DNA of 64,000 nt, from positions 103,817,739 to 103,881,738 of the forward strand of contig NC_134540.1 of NCBI RefSeq assembly GCF_050624435.1. The letters are read 5' to 3'. Numbering within the stretch: the first letter of the stretch is position 1; every line of letters starts with the position of its first letter. Source of the stretch: Tenrec ecaudatus. Lineage: Eukaryota > Chordata > Mammalia > Afrosoricida > Tenrecidae. The translations under genes were made by a program, and so were the position numbers. Shown in pieces: positions 33,085-44,175 of the stretch. The notes beneath the pieces were generated by a model. That model searched no databases and was not told where the DNA came from. It was given only the letters and a program-made list of their open reading frames with translations.

Positions 33085-33240
33085 TGCATGGCTAACTGAC
33101 AGGTTGGCAGGTCAAACCCAATAGCTACTGAATGGGACAAAGATGATGCTGTGTCTTCCAAAAATTTAGTCTTGGAAACCCTATATAGTGTAATACGAGT
33201 CAGAATTGACTTGATGGTTAGTAGGTTTTTCTTTTGTTTT
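33085..33240 (+). mobile_element. AfroSINE
   Basis: 'gcatggctaactgacaggtt', 'cttggaaaccctatatagtg' and 'acgagtcagaattgacttga'. Short variant. Confidence 0.75.
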
Positions 33241-33449
33241 GTTTTAAAATAAGCTACAGAGTAGGTGACTGAAGGGCCCTGATGCTAGCTGGTTCCTTGT
33301 TCATATTAGAATCTCATGGACTCATCAATGCCCTCTCAACAATATATTTTTTATTAAATTGGTTCTACCAATTGTACACAAGAATTCTAACACAGATGTG
33401 AGGTCGTTACTGTAACACCTACCATCTCCCCAGCACTTCATGCCAGGCA

Positions 33450-33590
33450 GACGTGGAGCCAAGTTCTTACTACATTTATCCGACTAGTGGAGGTATTGCC
33501 ATCCACATTTTAAAGTCCAGGTATCTGGGGTTTCGAGAAGTTAAGTAAGTTGCCCAAAGTCACACCGCTATGATATAAGGGAGTAAGGAA
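33450..33590 (+). mobile_element. MIR fragment
   Basis: 'tttcgagaagttaagtaagt', 'tgcccaaagtcacaccgcta' is the conserved MIR core (gaggttaagtaacttgcccaaggtcacacagc as recalled). This is a mammal-wide ancient SINE. Confidence 0.75.
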
Positions 33591-33654
33591 ATGTCTTGGC
33601 TTGTTTGGTGCTGATATGATACAAATATCACAAATGGATAACTTTTAAACATAG

Positions 33655-33930
33655 ACTAATTTTCTCACAATTTAACCCATCCACTGGCAAGTTATGACAA
33701 AATAATAATTTATAAATTATCAAGGGTTCATGAGGGAGTAGGAAGCGAGGAGGGAGGAGGGAAAATGAGGAGCTGATGCCAGGGGCTTGGGTGTAGAGCG
33801 TATGTTTTGAGAATGATGAGACCAACGAATGTACACAACGAATGTACAAATGTGCTTTACACAATTGATGTATATATGGATTGTGATGAGAGTTTTATGA
33901 GCCCCTAATAAAATGATTTTTAAAATAAAG
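33655..33930 (+). mobile_element. LINE tail, short copy
   Basis: 'taaattatcaagggttcatg' to 'gagcccctaataaaatgatt' with A-rich tail matches the last 270 bp of the elements at 19.4 and 51.9-52.5 kb. Confidence 0.85.
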
Positions 33931-33934
33931 AATC

Positions 33935-34020
33935 GCAGCCTCAGAAGCCCTAAGGGAACAGCTCTAGTCTGCTGCCTGGGGACACTATGAGATAAATTAA
34001 CTCAATGGCAGTGGGTTTGG
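33935..34020 (+). mobile_element. AfroSINE 3' half
   Basis: 'cagcctcagaagccctaagg', 'gacactatgagataaattaa' and 'ggcagtgggtttgggg'. Confidence 0.75.
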
Positions 34021-34214
34021 GGGTATTTTTTGATGGTGCTTCCTTGTCCTGTATCCAATCTGCTCTTTTAAATCCCAAAAGGCATACGCCCCACTGTCTT
34101 CATACTCAGCCTACACGGAAATGACCTCACTAACCTAATGAAGGAAAACTCTATTCCCAAATGAGATTCTATACATCCACATATAAGCCCTCTGACCTGG
34201 AGTTAATCCTGAAT

Positions 34215-34366
34215 CTTAGTGGTACAGTGTAGGGTGTCCGAGGCTGAAAATCGCTTAGGGAGCAGACAGCCTCATCGTTTTCCCTTGGAGCAGCTGGTGG
34301 GGCTGATCCGCCGACTCTTTGGTTAGCAGTTCAATGCTCACCCAACAGCACCACCAGGGCTCCTCT
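34215..34366 (-). mobile_element. AfroSINE 5' half
   Basis: 'cttggagcagctggtggggc', 'tttggttagcagttcaatgc' and 'acagcaccaccagggctcct' keep the head, minus strand. Confidence 0.8.
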
Positions 34367-34920
34367 GTCCACAAATACAAGAGTTGGTATTCCAACACAT
34401 AGTTTGGCTTCAATGAACATAGCCAACCGTGTTCATGGTGCTACATGAAAAGCATTCTTGTTTTGGTTTTCAGTTGCTTTCAGTTTTCACTTTTGGCTAT
34501 TTTTGAAGGAGATAAAATACTCCTTTCCACCTATCATAATTCTGTAAAAGGGCACAAACCCAATATCATCTGACCTATACTGACCCTCCATCCTCCCATT
34601 TCTGCCTCCCAGAACACCAGGCTCAGGGAACGCAACTCATAGCTTGTCAGAGATATGCTCCCTTCATGTGCCTCCCTGCTCTGCTTTGTCTTAGCTTCTA
34701 TCTCTGCCTAGTGAACCACACACCACACACACACAGTCACACAGTGTTGGTCAGGTTGGCAGTGGGATCTTAGATTGGGATTTACTTGTCCTCTGGTTTA
34801 TTTCCTCATATCTCTGCATTAATCACAATGGGTTAGCTATCAGTGGACACTTCCCCCCCCCTCTTATTTAAAGTTTTCACTGAGAATACCTCAATGTCAT
34901 TTCCTTGTATTATCTATATT
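34367..34920. other. Unassigned DNA
   Basis: CA-rich stretch 34715-34730 and C-run near 34853. No gene or clear transposon. Confidence 0.35.
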
Positions 34921-35105
34921 AAAACTTACTTCTGTCGAGTTGATAACCACTCATAATGACCCTATAGGACAGGGTAGAACTTCCCCTGTGGGTTTTCAAG
35001 GCTGTAATTCTTAACACTTCTCCTGCAAGAGCAGCTGATAGTTTTCAAGTGCTAACCTTGTGTTGAGCAGGTCCGGGCATCAGCACTACACCCCCGGGAC
35101 TCCTT
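34921..35105 (-). mobile_element. AfroSINE
   Basis: 'ttctgtcgagttgataacca', 'ataggacagggtagaacttc' and 'actacacccccgggactcct'. Confidence 0.85.
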
Positions 35106-35318
35106 GTCCAAAATAGTGCCATAGAAAAGAAAAAATTCATGTAATTATGGTCACCTGTGGGACTTAGAAAGACTGAAAGAAGATAAGTTCATTTGGTTGT
35201 TTTTTTATTTTTTAGCAGTAGTAGTAATAGTTCAGTTGGAAGCACCAAAGTGGTTGCAACAGTGAAAATAGATAACTTGTTAACTTGAACTCTTCCCATG
35301 AAATCGTTATGTCATTAC

Positions 35319-35390
35319 ATAACTGTCGAATTGCATCATCACATAACTATCCAACTAAATCATTCTATAACTGTCAAACCACTAAATCAT
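35319..35390 (+). repeat. 24-bp unit in three tandem copies
   Basis: Copies at 35319-35342, 35343-35366 and 35367-35390 each start ataact, have .tc.aa in the middle and a catcat or atcat end. All three are exactly 24 bp, directly upstream of the mariner relic. Confidence 0.85.
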
Positions 35391-35404
35391 GGCTAGCCAA
35401 GTTG

Positions 35405-36200
35405 AAGGTGAGTCAAAAAGTATTGCCACTAGAGTACCAATTTATAGATGTACATGTTTTAACAACAAAAACAATTGCTAACATGTGTCTCTGTGACCAG
35501 TGGGTGACTATAGACAAGTCCTTACAGTCATTCAGTTTTAGTTTCTCAGTTTTGATCTCATTGGGGAACTTTCAAAATCAAGGTCCAAAGAAAACAGTGG
35601 TTTCTGAGGGAATCTAACCAGCCAGGTAAATTCAAGGCAGAGAGGCTAGTTCAGAAGGTCATCGTGACTGTTAGGGGATTACGAAGAGGTGATCAGGACA
35701 AATTTTCTCAAACAACAAGGGAATATCAAGGGGGCATATTGGAAAGAAGTTTTAAGAAAATTGAAAACTCCGTTGGTGAGAAACTATCCAAAAAGGTGCC
35801 CGGAGTTTTTTATCCATCATGGCAATGCACCTGCTCGTTTGTCAAAGGTAACAAGGTTGTCCTATGAGACCTTCATTGGAAAACCTTATCCTATCAACCA
35901 TAAAGCCATGATTATGCTCCTACAGACTTAGTTTTTCACCCCAAACTTAAAAACATTGAAAGGCGCAAGGAATTCCCTCATGGAATGCCCAAACAGCCAT
36001 TTTGATGGGATATAAATCAGAAAGCAGAATTCTATGGTAAAGTGTTGAGTAACAGTGCCTTAAGAAGAGTGTGTTTCTAGATGAAGGGTTTGTTGAGAAA
36101 TAATAGCTTGACATTTTGATATTTTTGTTTAATAAATGTTTCTATGATTTTATAGCAATATTTTTAATTTGCCCTCATATGTTAGAGGTATACAACTGAA
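35405..36200 (+). mobile_element. Mariner relic (type A), second copy
   Basis: Starts near ggtgagtcaaaaagtattgc and ends near gccctcatatgttag. The frame 35689-35931 reads WKEVLRKLK...RCPEFFIHHGNAPAR, matching the mariner block with HHDNAPAH, where catalytic Asp is now Gly. It is collinear with 2404-2930. Inactive. Confidence 0.75.
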
Positions 36201-36227
36201 TCCATGACAAATGCTATTAAAAGTAAC

Positions 36228-37300
36228 CTCCAAAATGTAAGATAAATGGAAATAAACCTGACAGACAAGACTTGTACAAATTAAACTATGAAAACCTACT
36301 GTAAAAAAAAATCCAGAATTGGTCTGCATAAATAGAAAAGCATATCATGCTCCTGGAGAAGAAGCATAACATTGTGAAATGTCAGTGCTATTCAAAGTAA
36401 TCCACATTCTAACCAAACTTCTTTACAAGATGGAAAAAATGAATCTCCAATTTTATTTAGAAAGGAAAGATTTATCAGATAAGCAAAATGTTACTAAAGA
36501 AGAACAAAATAGAAAGTCTCACACTTCCTGGTCTCAGAAGCTCTTCACAGTCACTGTAGGTAGTAAAACGACAGACACGGAGACGATGGGACAGAATGGA
36601 GAGCCCAGAAGTCAGCCTATCCCCCAGGGGTAGTTGGTTTTCAACAAAAAGTCAGAACTCAGTAATGGGAAACGGCAGTCTCTTTAAAAACAGTGCTGGA
36701 GAAACTAGATATCTATATGCTGGAAAATGAAACAGGATCTATACCTCATACCATACACAAAAACTAACTCAAGATAGGTCAAATGCAAAACCTAAGTTTA
36801 AAATATCAGGGAAGGAAAAATAAAAGGAAAGTTGGGGACTTTAATTTATGCTCTATCCAGCATAACTAAATATGTGCAAAAAGCGGAAGATAAACTAGTA
36901 AACTGGATTCTCCTAAAAATCAAATACTTAGATGTCTCAAAAGACTTCTCCAAGAGTTCAATGAGAGTCTATAGATTGGAGATGGGGATCAAGGAGGGTG
37001 GGAGGCAACAACATATCTGAGAAGAGATTAATCTCTGAAATGTACAGAAAACTTCAACACCTCTATAATAAAAATAAATAGAAAATGCAATTAAAAATCA
37101 GCAGAGGACACGAATGGACACTTCACCAAACACGACACTAAAGTGTCCAAAAAGTATAGAAAGAAATGCTCACAACCATTGGCAATTAGAGAGATGCAAA
37201 TCAAAAGCACAATGAAATATCATCTCACCTTGTCAATAATGGCACTGATTTTAAAAATAACTAAACAAACAAATAAATGCTGGGTATTGAGGATACAGTC
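36228..37300 (+). mobile_element. L1 relic, ORF2 3' part
   Basis: 'gaaatgtcagtgctattcaa', 'acacttcctggtctcagaag', 'ggaaaatgaaacaggatcta', 'agagatgcaaatcaaaagca' are ORF2 C-terminal words in order. The frame is broken by many stops. Confidence 0.85.
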
Positions 37301-37679
37301 AGATAAAGACAGCTAAAAATCATCCCCTCCTCCAAATGCATCTAAAATTAATACACAATAAGAGGACTTTTTGAAAAGAAGTAGAGCAGAGTAGACCAAT
37401 TCTTATCTAATGGCATGAAACTCGTACAACTCCCTCGTTACAACAGGAAATATCGCTTCAGATCACTGGGGAAGTAAAGCTAGAATAATAAAAGAGGAAG
37501 GAGTGCTAATTATTTTGCTTTCTTGGGGACAGAGGAGGAGGTATGATTCCCAATACCTTTTCAGGGAAGTCTTAGATGTTAGAAAATCTTAGATGTCAGA
37601 GACACCCTATGTTTCTAACATCTAAGACTTTCCTGTTGGCCCCGAAGGAATAAACTGGTTGTTGCTGGGTATCCAGGCG
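37301..37679. other. Unassigned DNA with short direct repeat
   Basis: 'tcttagatgt.agaaa' type words recur at 37570, 37587 and, inverted, at 37612. Otherwise nothing recognised. Confidence 0.4.
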
Positions 37680-37860
37680 TGGATTTTGACTCACTGCCAT
37701 CTGGGTGACAGAGTGGAACTATCCCATAGGGTTCGCTAAACTGATTTTTATGGGAGCAGATCACCAGGTCTTCTCCTGAAGAGTTGCTAGTGATTTCCAA
37801 TCATCCACCTTTCGGTTAGCAGCCACGGGCTTTAACCATTAGCCTACCAGGCAGTCCTGA
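37680..37860 (-). mobile_element. AfroSINE
   Basis: 'tgactcactgccatctgggt', 'gtggaactatcccatagggt' and 'agcctaccaggcagtcctga'. Confidence 0.8.
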
Positions 37861-38269
37861 AAACAGATGGGGCGAGACCTTACGGGGAGCAGTGAGGAAT
37901 AAATAGGGAAAGGAGAAAAGGCCCTGGATCTTTGGAAACCAGATACCTCAGCCACTGCTTGAGAAAGCATCAGGAACCAGTAAAACCCAGAACAGGAGGA
38001 CAGGGACAGGTGTGCAAGGTGGGGCAGAGCAGAAATCAGTTGTGTGAGAACCCAGGTGACCAAAACCATCCAAACAGACTGGAGAACAAGGAGCCCAAGT
38101 TGAAACAATCAATTTTGATATGCTTCAACTTTTTAAGTAACTCGGCACTAGCATAAAAAATTTGTTAAGCAAACCAATAATATGAGAAGACTTTTTCTTC
38201 TCAAAAAAGAGAAACCCAAAACTCCTCTATGCCCTAGATTGATACCAGGTGCCTCGGAGTCCATTTCCA
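37861..38269. other. Unassigned DNA
   Basis: Nothing recognised. Complementary frames on both strands over 37839-38156 have no motif. Confidence 0.4.
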
Positions 38270-38480
38270 ACTCATGGTAACCTTCTGGTGACACAGTACA
38301 GCACTTGACTCTTAACTGAGAAGTTGGTAGTTCAAGCCCATTCAGAGGCATCTCTGAAGCAAGACCTGACTATCTACTTCTGAAGAGCCGTAAGATCCCT
38401 ATGGAGTACAGTTCTGTTCTGAAACAAGGGTGGGTGGAAGGGGGGGCTGCCATGAGTCTTAGATCAAGAGGCATTGGGAA
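38270..38480 (+). mobile_element. SINE, tRNA-headed
   Basis: 'gtgacacagtacagcacttg', 'ttggtagttcaagcccattc' (B-box-like) and 'gcaagacctgactatctact' identify the SINE. The 3' end runs into a G-run at 38444. Confidence 0.7.
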
Positions 38481-38587
38481 AATATTATTTTTTTGGGGGG
38501 AAATATTATTAATGACATTTAACCATGGCAGACCTATCATGCTTGTATCAAAACAATGTCACGTTGAAGTTCAAAGATTGGACAATA

Positions 38588-38705
38588 ATGATCAGTTCCT
38601 TGGTATTACGGTCTCAGAAACTCACAGGGGCAGTTCTATTCTGTCCTGTAGAATCGCTAAGAGTCTGCATCCACGCAGTGGCAGTTTGTCTAATTTGCTG
38701 ACTTG
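38588..38705 (+). mobile_element. AfroSINE 3' half
   Basis: 'ggtctcagaaactcacaggg', 'gcagttctattctgtcctgt' and 'gtggcagtttg'. Confidence 0.8.
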
Positions 38706-38729
38706 ATTGTTTCTGTTCTCAGCACAATC

Positions 38730-39000
38730 GATCCTTGTAGTTGTAGCTGTGTGCTGCCATCAGTTGGCCTCTTCCACATGGGGCCCCCTCACGTAATGGG
38801 ATGTGACCATTATGACCCGTAGAGTTTCCATTGTCTGACGTTTGGAATTAGATTGGCAGGCCTTTCTTACTAGTCTGCCTTAGTCTGGAAACTCTCTTAA
38901 AATCTGTTCAGGATGACAGTAAGATGTACGTGTCCACTGACAGGCAGGTGACCCCTGCGCATCAGGAGCATGGTCCTGGAACGACCACTGCTCGCAGCCA
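38730..39000 (-). mobile_element. Type 2 SINE / RTE-head sequence
   Basis: On the plus strand 'gattggcaggcctttcttac', 'tagtctgccttagtctggaa' is the reverse of 'ttccagactaagacagac...aggcctggcaatc' from the type 2 SINE and RTE head. Confidence 0.65.
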
Positions 39001-39029
39001 GTCATGATGGAACACCTATATCCTATGGA

Positions 39030-39215
39030 GGGGCCCTGGTGGTTACATGTTGGGCTGCTACCCTCAAGGTCAGCAGTTCTAAACGACCAGAAGCTCATGG
39101 GGAGAACAATGAGGACTTCTACTCCCATAAAGAGTTGAAGGAGAAACCCAGAGGAGCAGTTCTGCCCTGGTCTATAGGGTCACTCAGTCACCAGCCGACT
39201 CCATGGCAATGGGTG
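39030..39215 (+). mobile_element. AfroSINE
   Basis: 'ggccctggtggttacatgtt', 'gtcagcagttctaaacgacc' and 'gttctgccctggtctatagg'. Confidence 0.85.
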
Positions 39216-39854
39216 AGTGATGCTCCAATAGGGGATTCCACTTAGGTCCATTCTCTGCTGATTGCTGGTTACCATGACAGCATCTATTCAGCATCAAAAG
39301 GTAATCTTCATGTTCCCTTATATTAATCTAAAGTCCCTGTTACAAGTTACAGATCAGAAACTGAACTTTCTGGAAGAAATATTAAAACGCATGATAGCCT
39401 TACTTAAAAGATGATTGCAGCGAGCCACACTTCCAGAGAAGGTCCCTTCACCACATGTCAGACTGCACCTGGGGACAGAGAGGGGATTTCAGAGACTCAG
39501 AGTTCCGAAGCAGATGACTTAGTAACAGCCACCGTGGACCCTAAGCCCACCCGTACAAAAATGAACTATGTAAGGCAGGACGGAAATGAAAAGAACCATT
39601 TAATAGTGGTTAGTTTTTTTTCTTTTGGGCATAGGGGGGGGGAACCTTTTCTTTCATCTTGCTCTATCTCTAATCCTCAATTTTACAAGCTAATCTTGTA
39701 AAATTGCAATCGAATGGTATATTGTTACAGCCCTCCCTTCAGGATTCAGGGGAAATGCCCTGTGGGAAATCTTAACGTAAGTTAGAAATTAATAAGCAAC
39801 AGGGGAGCTTAAAGACGACAATTTTGTAGAAAACGCTGGATATTGATTAGCGGG
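39216..39854. other. Unassigned DNA
   Basis: No transposon or gene recognised. Small inverted repeat 'ttttacaagctaatcttgtaaaa' region near 39680-39704. Confidence 0.4.
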
Positions 39855-40055
39855 TGGCGGAGTGGTGACATGTGGAGCGGCTAACCACAAGGTCAGCAGT
39901 TAGAAACCACCAGCCATTCCCCGGGAGACAGATGAAGCCTGCTTGTCCCGCAAAGAATGACAGCCTGGGAAACCCACAGGGCCCGCTCTGCTCTGCCTTG
40001 TAGGGTCACTGAGAGTCAGAATTGGCTCAGTGGCACTGAGTTTGGTTTTTTTAAC
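39855..40055 (+). mobile_element. AfroSINE, full length
   Basis: 'gtggcggagtggtgacatgt', 'taaccacaaggtcagcagtt' and 'ggtcactgagagtcagaatt' then 'actgagtttggttttttt'. Confidence 0.92.
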
Positions 40056-40488
40056 TTTATCTGCAAAACTAATCAGAACAATTGAAATGCTTTGACTACA
40101 GCAATGTGTTCATTTGCATAGAGTCAAAAAATATCTGCCTATGAAATGAGGGAACTGGATAAACTGTTACCATCATTGTAACCATTGCAGAACGGTCGTG
40201 GGTAAATCTCAGTCAACGGGCTATGAGCAGCCTCTCATCAAGGAACGGGGACCCTATTTCACGTGTGGAAACAATGCCTTGGAAACAGCTTCTCAGGAAA
40301 CTGCTCTCTGGCCTCTTCGGTGACCTTGAAGGCCCAGCATTAGAGGGAGCAAAGCCTCGTAGATTCTGAGAGTTGTCCAGGAAAAAGTAAACACAGAGAT
40401 GGAGCTCAGAAAAAGAAGATAAACCTCTGCATTATCCCAGGCAAGGGAAGGAAATCTTGGTTTCTGGGCTGGAAATCTCAAAAATCTT
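40056..40488. other. Single-copy-looking DNA
   Basis: Nothing recognised. Confidence 0.4.
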
Positions 40489-40665
40489 ACTGTCGTTGAG
40501 GCAATTCCAACTCATAAGGGCCCTATAGGATAGGCTGGAACTGTGCCACTGGGTTTCTGAGATGAACTCTTTCCCTGAGTAGAAGCCTCGTCTTTCTCCC
40601 TCAGAGCAGCTGGTGGTTTGGAACTCTTGATGTCTTGTGGTTAGCAGTCAGCCACCAAGGATTCT
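40489..40665 (-). mobile_element. AfroSINE
   Basis: 'ctgtcgttgaggcaattcca', 'aggataggctggaactgtgc' and 'cagagcagctggtggtttgg'. Confidence 0.85.
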
Positions 40666-40764
40666 GTTGGGGGTAGAAGTAGATCAGCTAATAAAGAGAT
40701 ACAAAACATTTCCAGCATTCTAAAAGTCATATCAAAAAGATGACTTCTAGGACCTTGGTTGGCG

Positions 40765-40950
40765 CCCTCGCGGTGCCTGGTTTAAGGACTCAGCCGCTGA
40801 TCGAAAGGTCAGTGATTTAAACCACCAACTTCTGGGGAAGAAGGTGACAGCTTGCTTCCACAAAGATCACAGCCTTGGGAGTTCTACATATGGGACAGTT
40901 CTACTCTGTCCTGTAAGTTTGCTGTTGATTGGAATGAGTTTGGTTTGAAG
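40765..40950 (+). mobile_element. AfroSINE
   Basis: 'ccctcgcggtgcctggttta', 'cagccgctgatcgaaaggtc' and 'gggacagttctactctgtcc'. Confidence 0.88.
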
Positions 40951-41024
40951 TTTGGTTAGAGACTTGCTAAAGGAATCAAAGACACTCCTCAACCTTAATA
41001 TTTTATAACTCTGCTCGGCTAAGC

Positions 41025-41680
41025 ATACAACCAAACCAAAAATTCATTGTCAAGTCCATTTGATTCCCAGCCACCCCACAGATACAGAGTTGGAGTAGTT
41101 AGGGATTATGTTAAGGAGACACTCCTGGCTAGGGGTGTCAATCAAGTAAAGGCTGACCACACCTCCTTGATGTCATAAGACTGGCATAAGAGCAAGATGA
41201 CCGGACCATCTCTCTCTCTCTCTGACTCTCCACCTTCTTGCTTGCTTTCACTCTGCCTGCCTTCCGGGTAGCCCCCTGTGGGCTGCCCAACCCTGAGAAC
41301 TGCCAGCCCGCTGACATTCTCCCATTGGCCTTGGATCCATGAGAGTCTTTGATCTACCTGCTTCTTGGTTCACCTTTCTGCATCACTGGCATGTGGTTAC
41401 ATGAGTCTGAAGAGGGACTTAGGGGCCAGCCTCAGATTCATGGACTTCCGTTGGAATCAGCTGGGATGCCTTCCTGATACATAATTACTTCTTAACATAA
41501 AGCTCATTCTATGTCACTGAATTTGTTTCTCTGGGCAACTTGACCTTACCCACTGCTCCATGGGATGTTCTTGGCCTTATTCTTTACAGAAGCAGGTTGA
41601 CAGATCTTTCTTCTGTGTAGCTAGCTGATGGGTGGGTTTGAACCAACAACCTTTTTAGCAGTACAACATAAGCAATTTGA
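41025..41680 (-). mobile_element. AfroSINE split by an LTR-like element
   Basis: SINE 3' part at 41025-41088 (accaaaccaaaaattcattg) and 5' part at about 41572-41680 (ctttacagaagcaggttgac, tgggtgggtttgaaccaaca). The two halves join in order once the insert is removed. Confidence 0.7.
41089..41571 (-). mobile_element. LTR-like repeat (type B) inside the SINE
   Basis: On the plus strand it ends 'tgaatttgtttctctgggca', the reverse of the 'agagaaacaaat' start of the LTR families of this window. Internal CT-rich part at 41211-41230. No genes inside. Confidence 0.6.
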
Positions 41681-42606
41681 GCACACATAAAACAAATCTT
41701 TATGTAGCGATCATCATTTCCTTTCATACTTATATAAATGAAAACAACCAAGGAGACTGGAATGCTAAATCCAAAGATGTAGAAGAGACACATTTAATCA
41801 AAGTCATGCTTTCTGGGTAGAAATTGCTCCTAAGAAGACCTGGGAGGAAAAAAAATGAAAATAATATTCTCATCTTTAGCTCAGCCCTATCTGACCCAAG
41901 AGGATAGCAACTATGGTAGCCAGGAAAAGATTTATATTTTTAAAAGCCATGCATCCGCGTGATAAGCCCTGAATTATGGTTCCATTCTAAAGCCTTACAG
42001 CCAGGGATAAACTGTAATCTTGTTTTTCTATTATCAAAGACTTGGCTTTTAAAAATCAAAACAGAACTGTCAACTGGCATGTAATAATTTGAACTATAAA
42101 TACAGCCTCCCCTCTTTATTCTGGGAGCTCAGTTGCTCGGAGAGCTTGCTTTATGCAAGCAAAACTCCACATGATGATCAAAAATTTTCTGAGTTGGTCT
42201 TTCTATTGAGAAGAGGAGAATAGACTTCTTTCAAAAAGAAATAATAACAATTGAATTGGGAGAAGTAAAAACAATGAAAAGAGGGATACTTGTCCCATCC
42301 AATATCATCATCCTCAACCACAACTTTGAAAAAAAATGGTTTGTTGAGATGTCATTGTATGCAAATGTAACCAAAAGAGAGAAGGGGCTCGAGGTTTGTC
42401 CCTCTTGCAGGAAAGATTTTAGATGAGGGACAATCTTCAGACCAGAGTCAGAGCAAAGGTTTGAAAGAGAACAAGTGAGTTGGGGTTCTTTTTAAGGGTT
42501 ACTTGAATATGGAACACTGAAGGACCCCTAGCTCATCGCATAGAAATTCAAGTTTTTAGCCTGCAAGTGCTGAACCGCCTGCTGCCGACTGGGTTTCCAT
42601 GGCATC
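41681..42606. other. Single-copy-looking DNA, possible noncoding element
   Basis: No transposon recognised between about 41830 and 42600. AT-rich with words such as ttgaactataaatacagc. No coding call. Confidence 0.35.
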
Positions 42607-42635
42607 AACACACACACACACACACACACACACAC
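42607..42635 (+). repeat. (CA)n microsatellite
   Basis: Uninterrupted CA dinucleotide run. Confidence 0.97.
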
Positions 42636-42784
42636 CCCTTACAGGTGATGTACGTATACCGACAGTCCATGCTGTATCTCTGTTGCCAGGCTGGAAACCA
42701 AGAGCCGATTCAACCCTTATTGGGGGGAGGGGGCTTACAAATATCCTGGTTTTGTCCACCTCACCCTTTCTCTGTTTCCTCTTC

Positions 42785-43440
42785 TTGAATACTATTGATG
42801 GAAACCACCTATAGGTCCATCAATAGAAGAATGGACAAAGAAACTCTGGTACATCCACATGATAGATCACTATGTATCTCTAAAACACAATGACAAAGCC
42901 ACAAAGCACCTCATGATATGTATGGACCTGGAAAACATTATATGAAGTGAACCTGGCCAATCACAAAAGAACAAATATTATGAGACCACTGATATAGGGG
43001 GGAAACAAAGGCAAGCACAAGATCAAGACTCTCATACCAAAGGCACAGACTGTGCAGATTGTCAAGGGAGAACCCTGGCAGTACAGTGGTTCAAATCCAC
43101 CTAGGCTCCTCGGGAGAAAGAAGAGGCTCTCTAGCCCCATAGAGCGCTACCATCTAGCTCAGAAACCCAAGGGTTTCCTGCCCTCTCCCATAGGGGTGCT
43201 AAGAGAATACTTTTGACAGCAATAAGTTTGGATTTTGGAAGGGGGTGAGAGGGCAGGTGAGTGGGAAGGGGCAAAAAGTTTGACTATTGATGGTTATTAT
43301 CTGGGTTAAAATGGACGACGATGGTCCATGGTGGGGGGAGGGGAAGGAAGTGGGGGGATCAGGGAGTGGACTACTGGAGAGTTTGATGAATGGTTTGAAC
43401 TACTGAATGCAAAGCTGTGAATATGAAATGCAGACTCCCA
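42785..43440 (+). mobile_element. L1 relic 3' end, with nested SINE
   Basis: 'gtccatcaatagaagaatgg', 'aaactctggtacatccacat' and 'gtatggacctggaaaacatt' are L1 ORF2 C-terminal words. The G-rich 3' region follows. An AfroSINE interrupts at 43070-43238. Confidence 0.85.
43070..43238 (+). mobile_element. AfroSINE nested in L1
   Basis: 'gagaaccctggcagtacagt', 'ctcctcgggagaaagaagag' and 'cagcaataagtttggatttt'. Confidence 0.8.
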
Positions 43441-43914
43441 CTGAATTTGCAGTTAACATTTGATTCCCAAAATCATTGATAAGAAAATAAGTCTTCTGTA
43501 TCTTCCTTGATTAGAGGCCACTGATAAAATGACGAGGGAAATGTACCTCACCTTTCCTTCATGCTGGACATGCCTTCCACTGTCTCTCTCTTCCCCCTGG
43601 CCTGGACTGTGTCTCATACCAGCAAGGCCCCTATACTGGGGACTGTCCTGCAGGCATTTGTGATCTAAAAACCAGTGGAGCACACACCCACAAATGGCCA
43701 CCCACGTGTGCCAGGCAACTGCGCTCTACGGAATTTCCAGTGATTGCCTTTCTGAAAGTCAATCTGTTGACCTTTTGTCCTACGTCTGTCCAGCTAGATT
43801 CCAACCTCCATCTTGGGTTAGTAGCTGAGCATGTTCACCATTTGCATCACTGAACACGACCCCATTTGTATTCTCGACAAGAGTTATACTGTCAACAGAA
43901 TCACTTACACTTAG
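43441..43914. other. Unassigned DNA
   Basis: No gene or transposon recognised. Confidence 0.4.
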
Positions 43915-44175
43915 TGGGTTACTGTTGAGCTGTGAACCACAAGGTCAGCAGTTCAAAACCCTCAGCCACTCCTTAGCAGAAAGACATGGCTTTCTACTCC
44001 TGTAAAGAGCTATAGTCTCAGAAACCCACAAAGGCAGTTCTGCTTGTTATAGGGCCATTGTGAGTCAAAATTGACTCCACGGCAGTGAGTTTGGTTTGGG
44101 AGAGGTGGAAGGTCATAACTCCCCAACCAAATCCATTGCCATCAAGTCCATTCCGACTCATAGGAGCCTTAATTT
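43915..44175 (+). mobile_element. AfroSINE followed by an opposite SINE scrap
   Basis: 43915-44102 is a plus copy (accacaaggtcagcagttca ... ggcagtgagtttggtttggg). 44125-44172 is the minus-strand 3' end (aaccaaatccattgccatca). Confidence 0.85.

Noticed and set aside
35319..35390. CRISPR-like array
   Set aside because: Units are adjacent with no spacers, only three copies, and the genome is mammalian.
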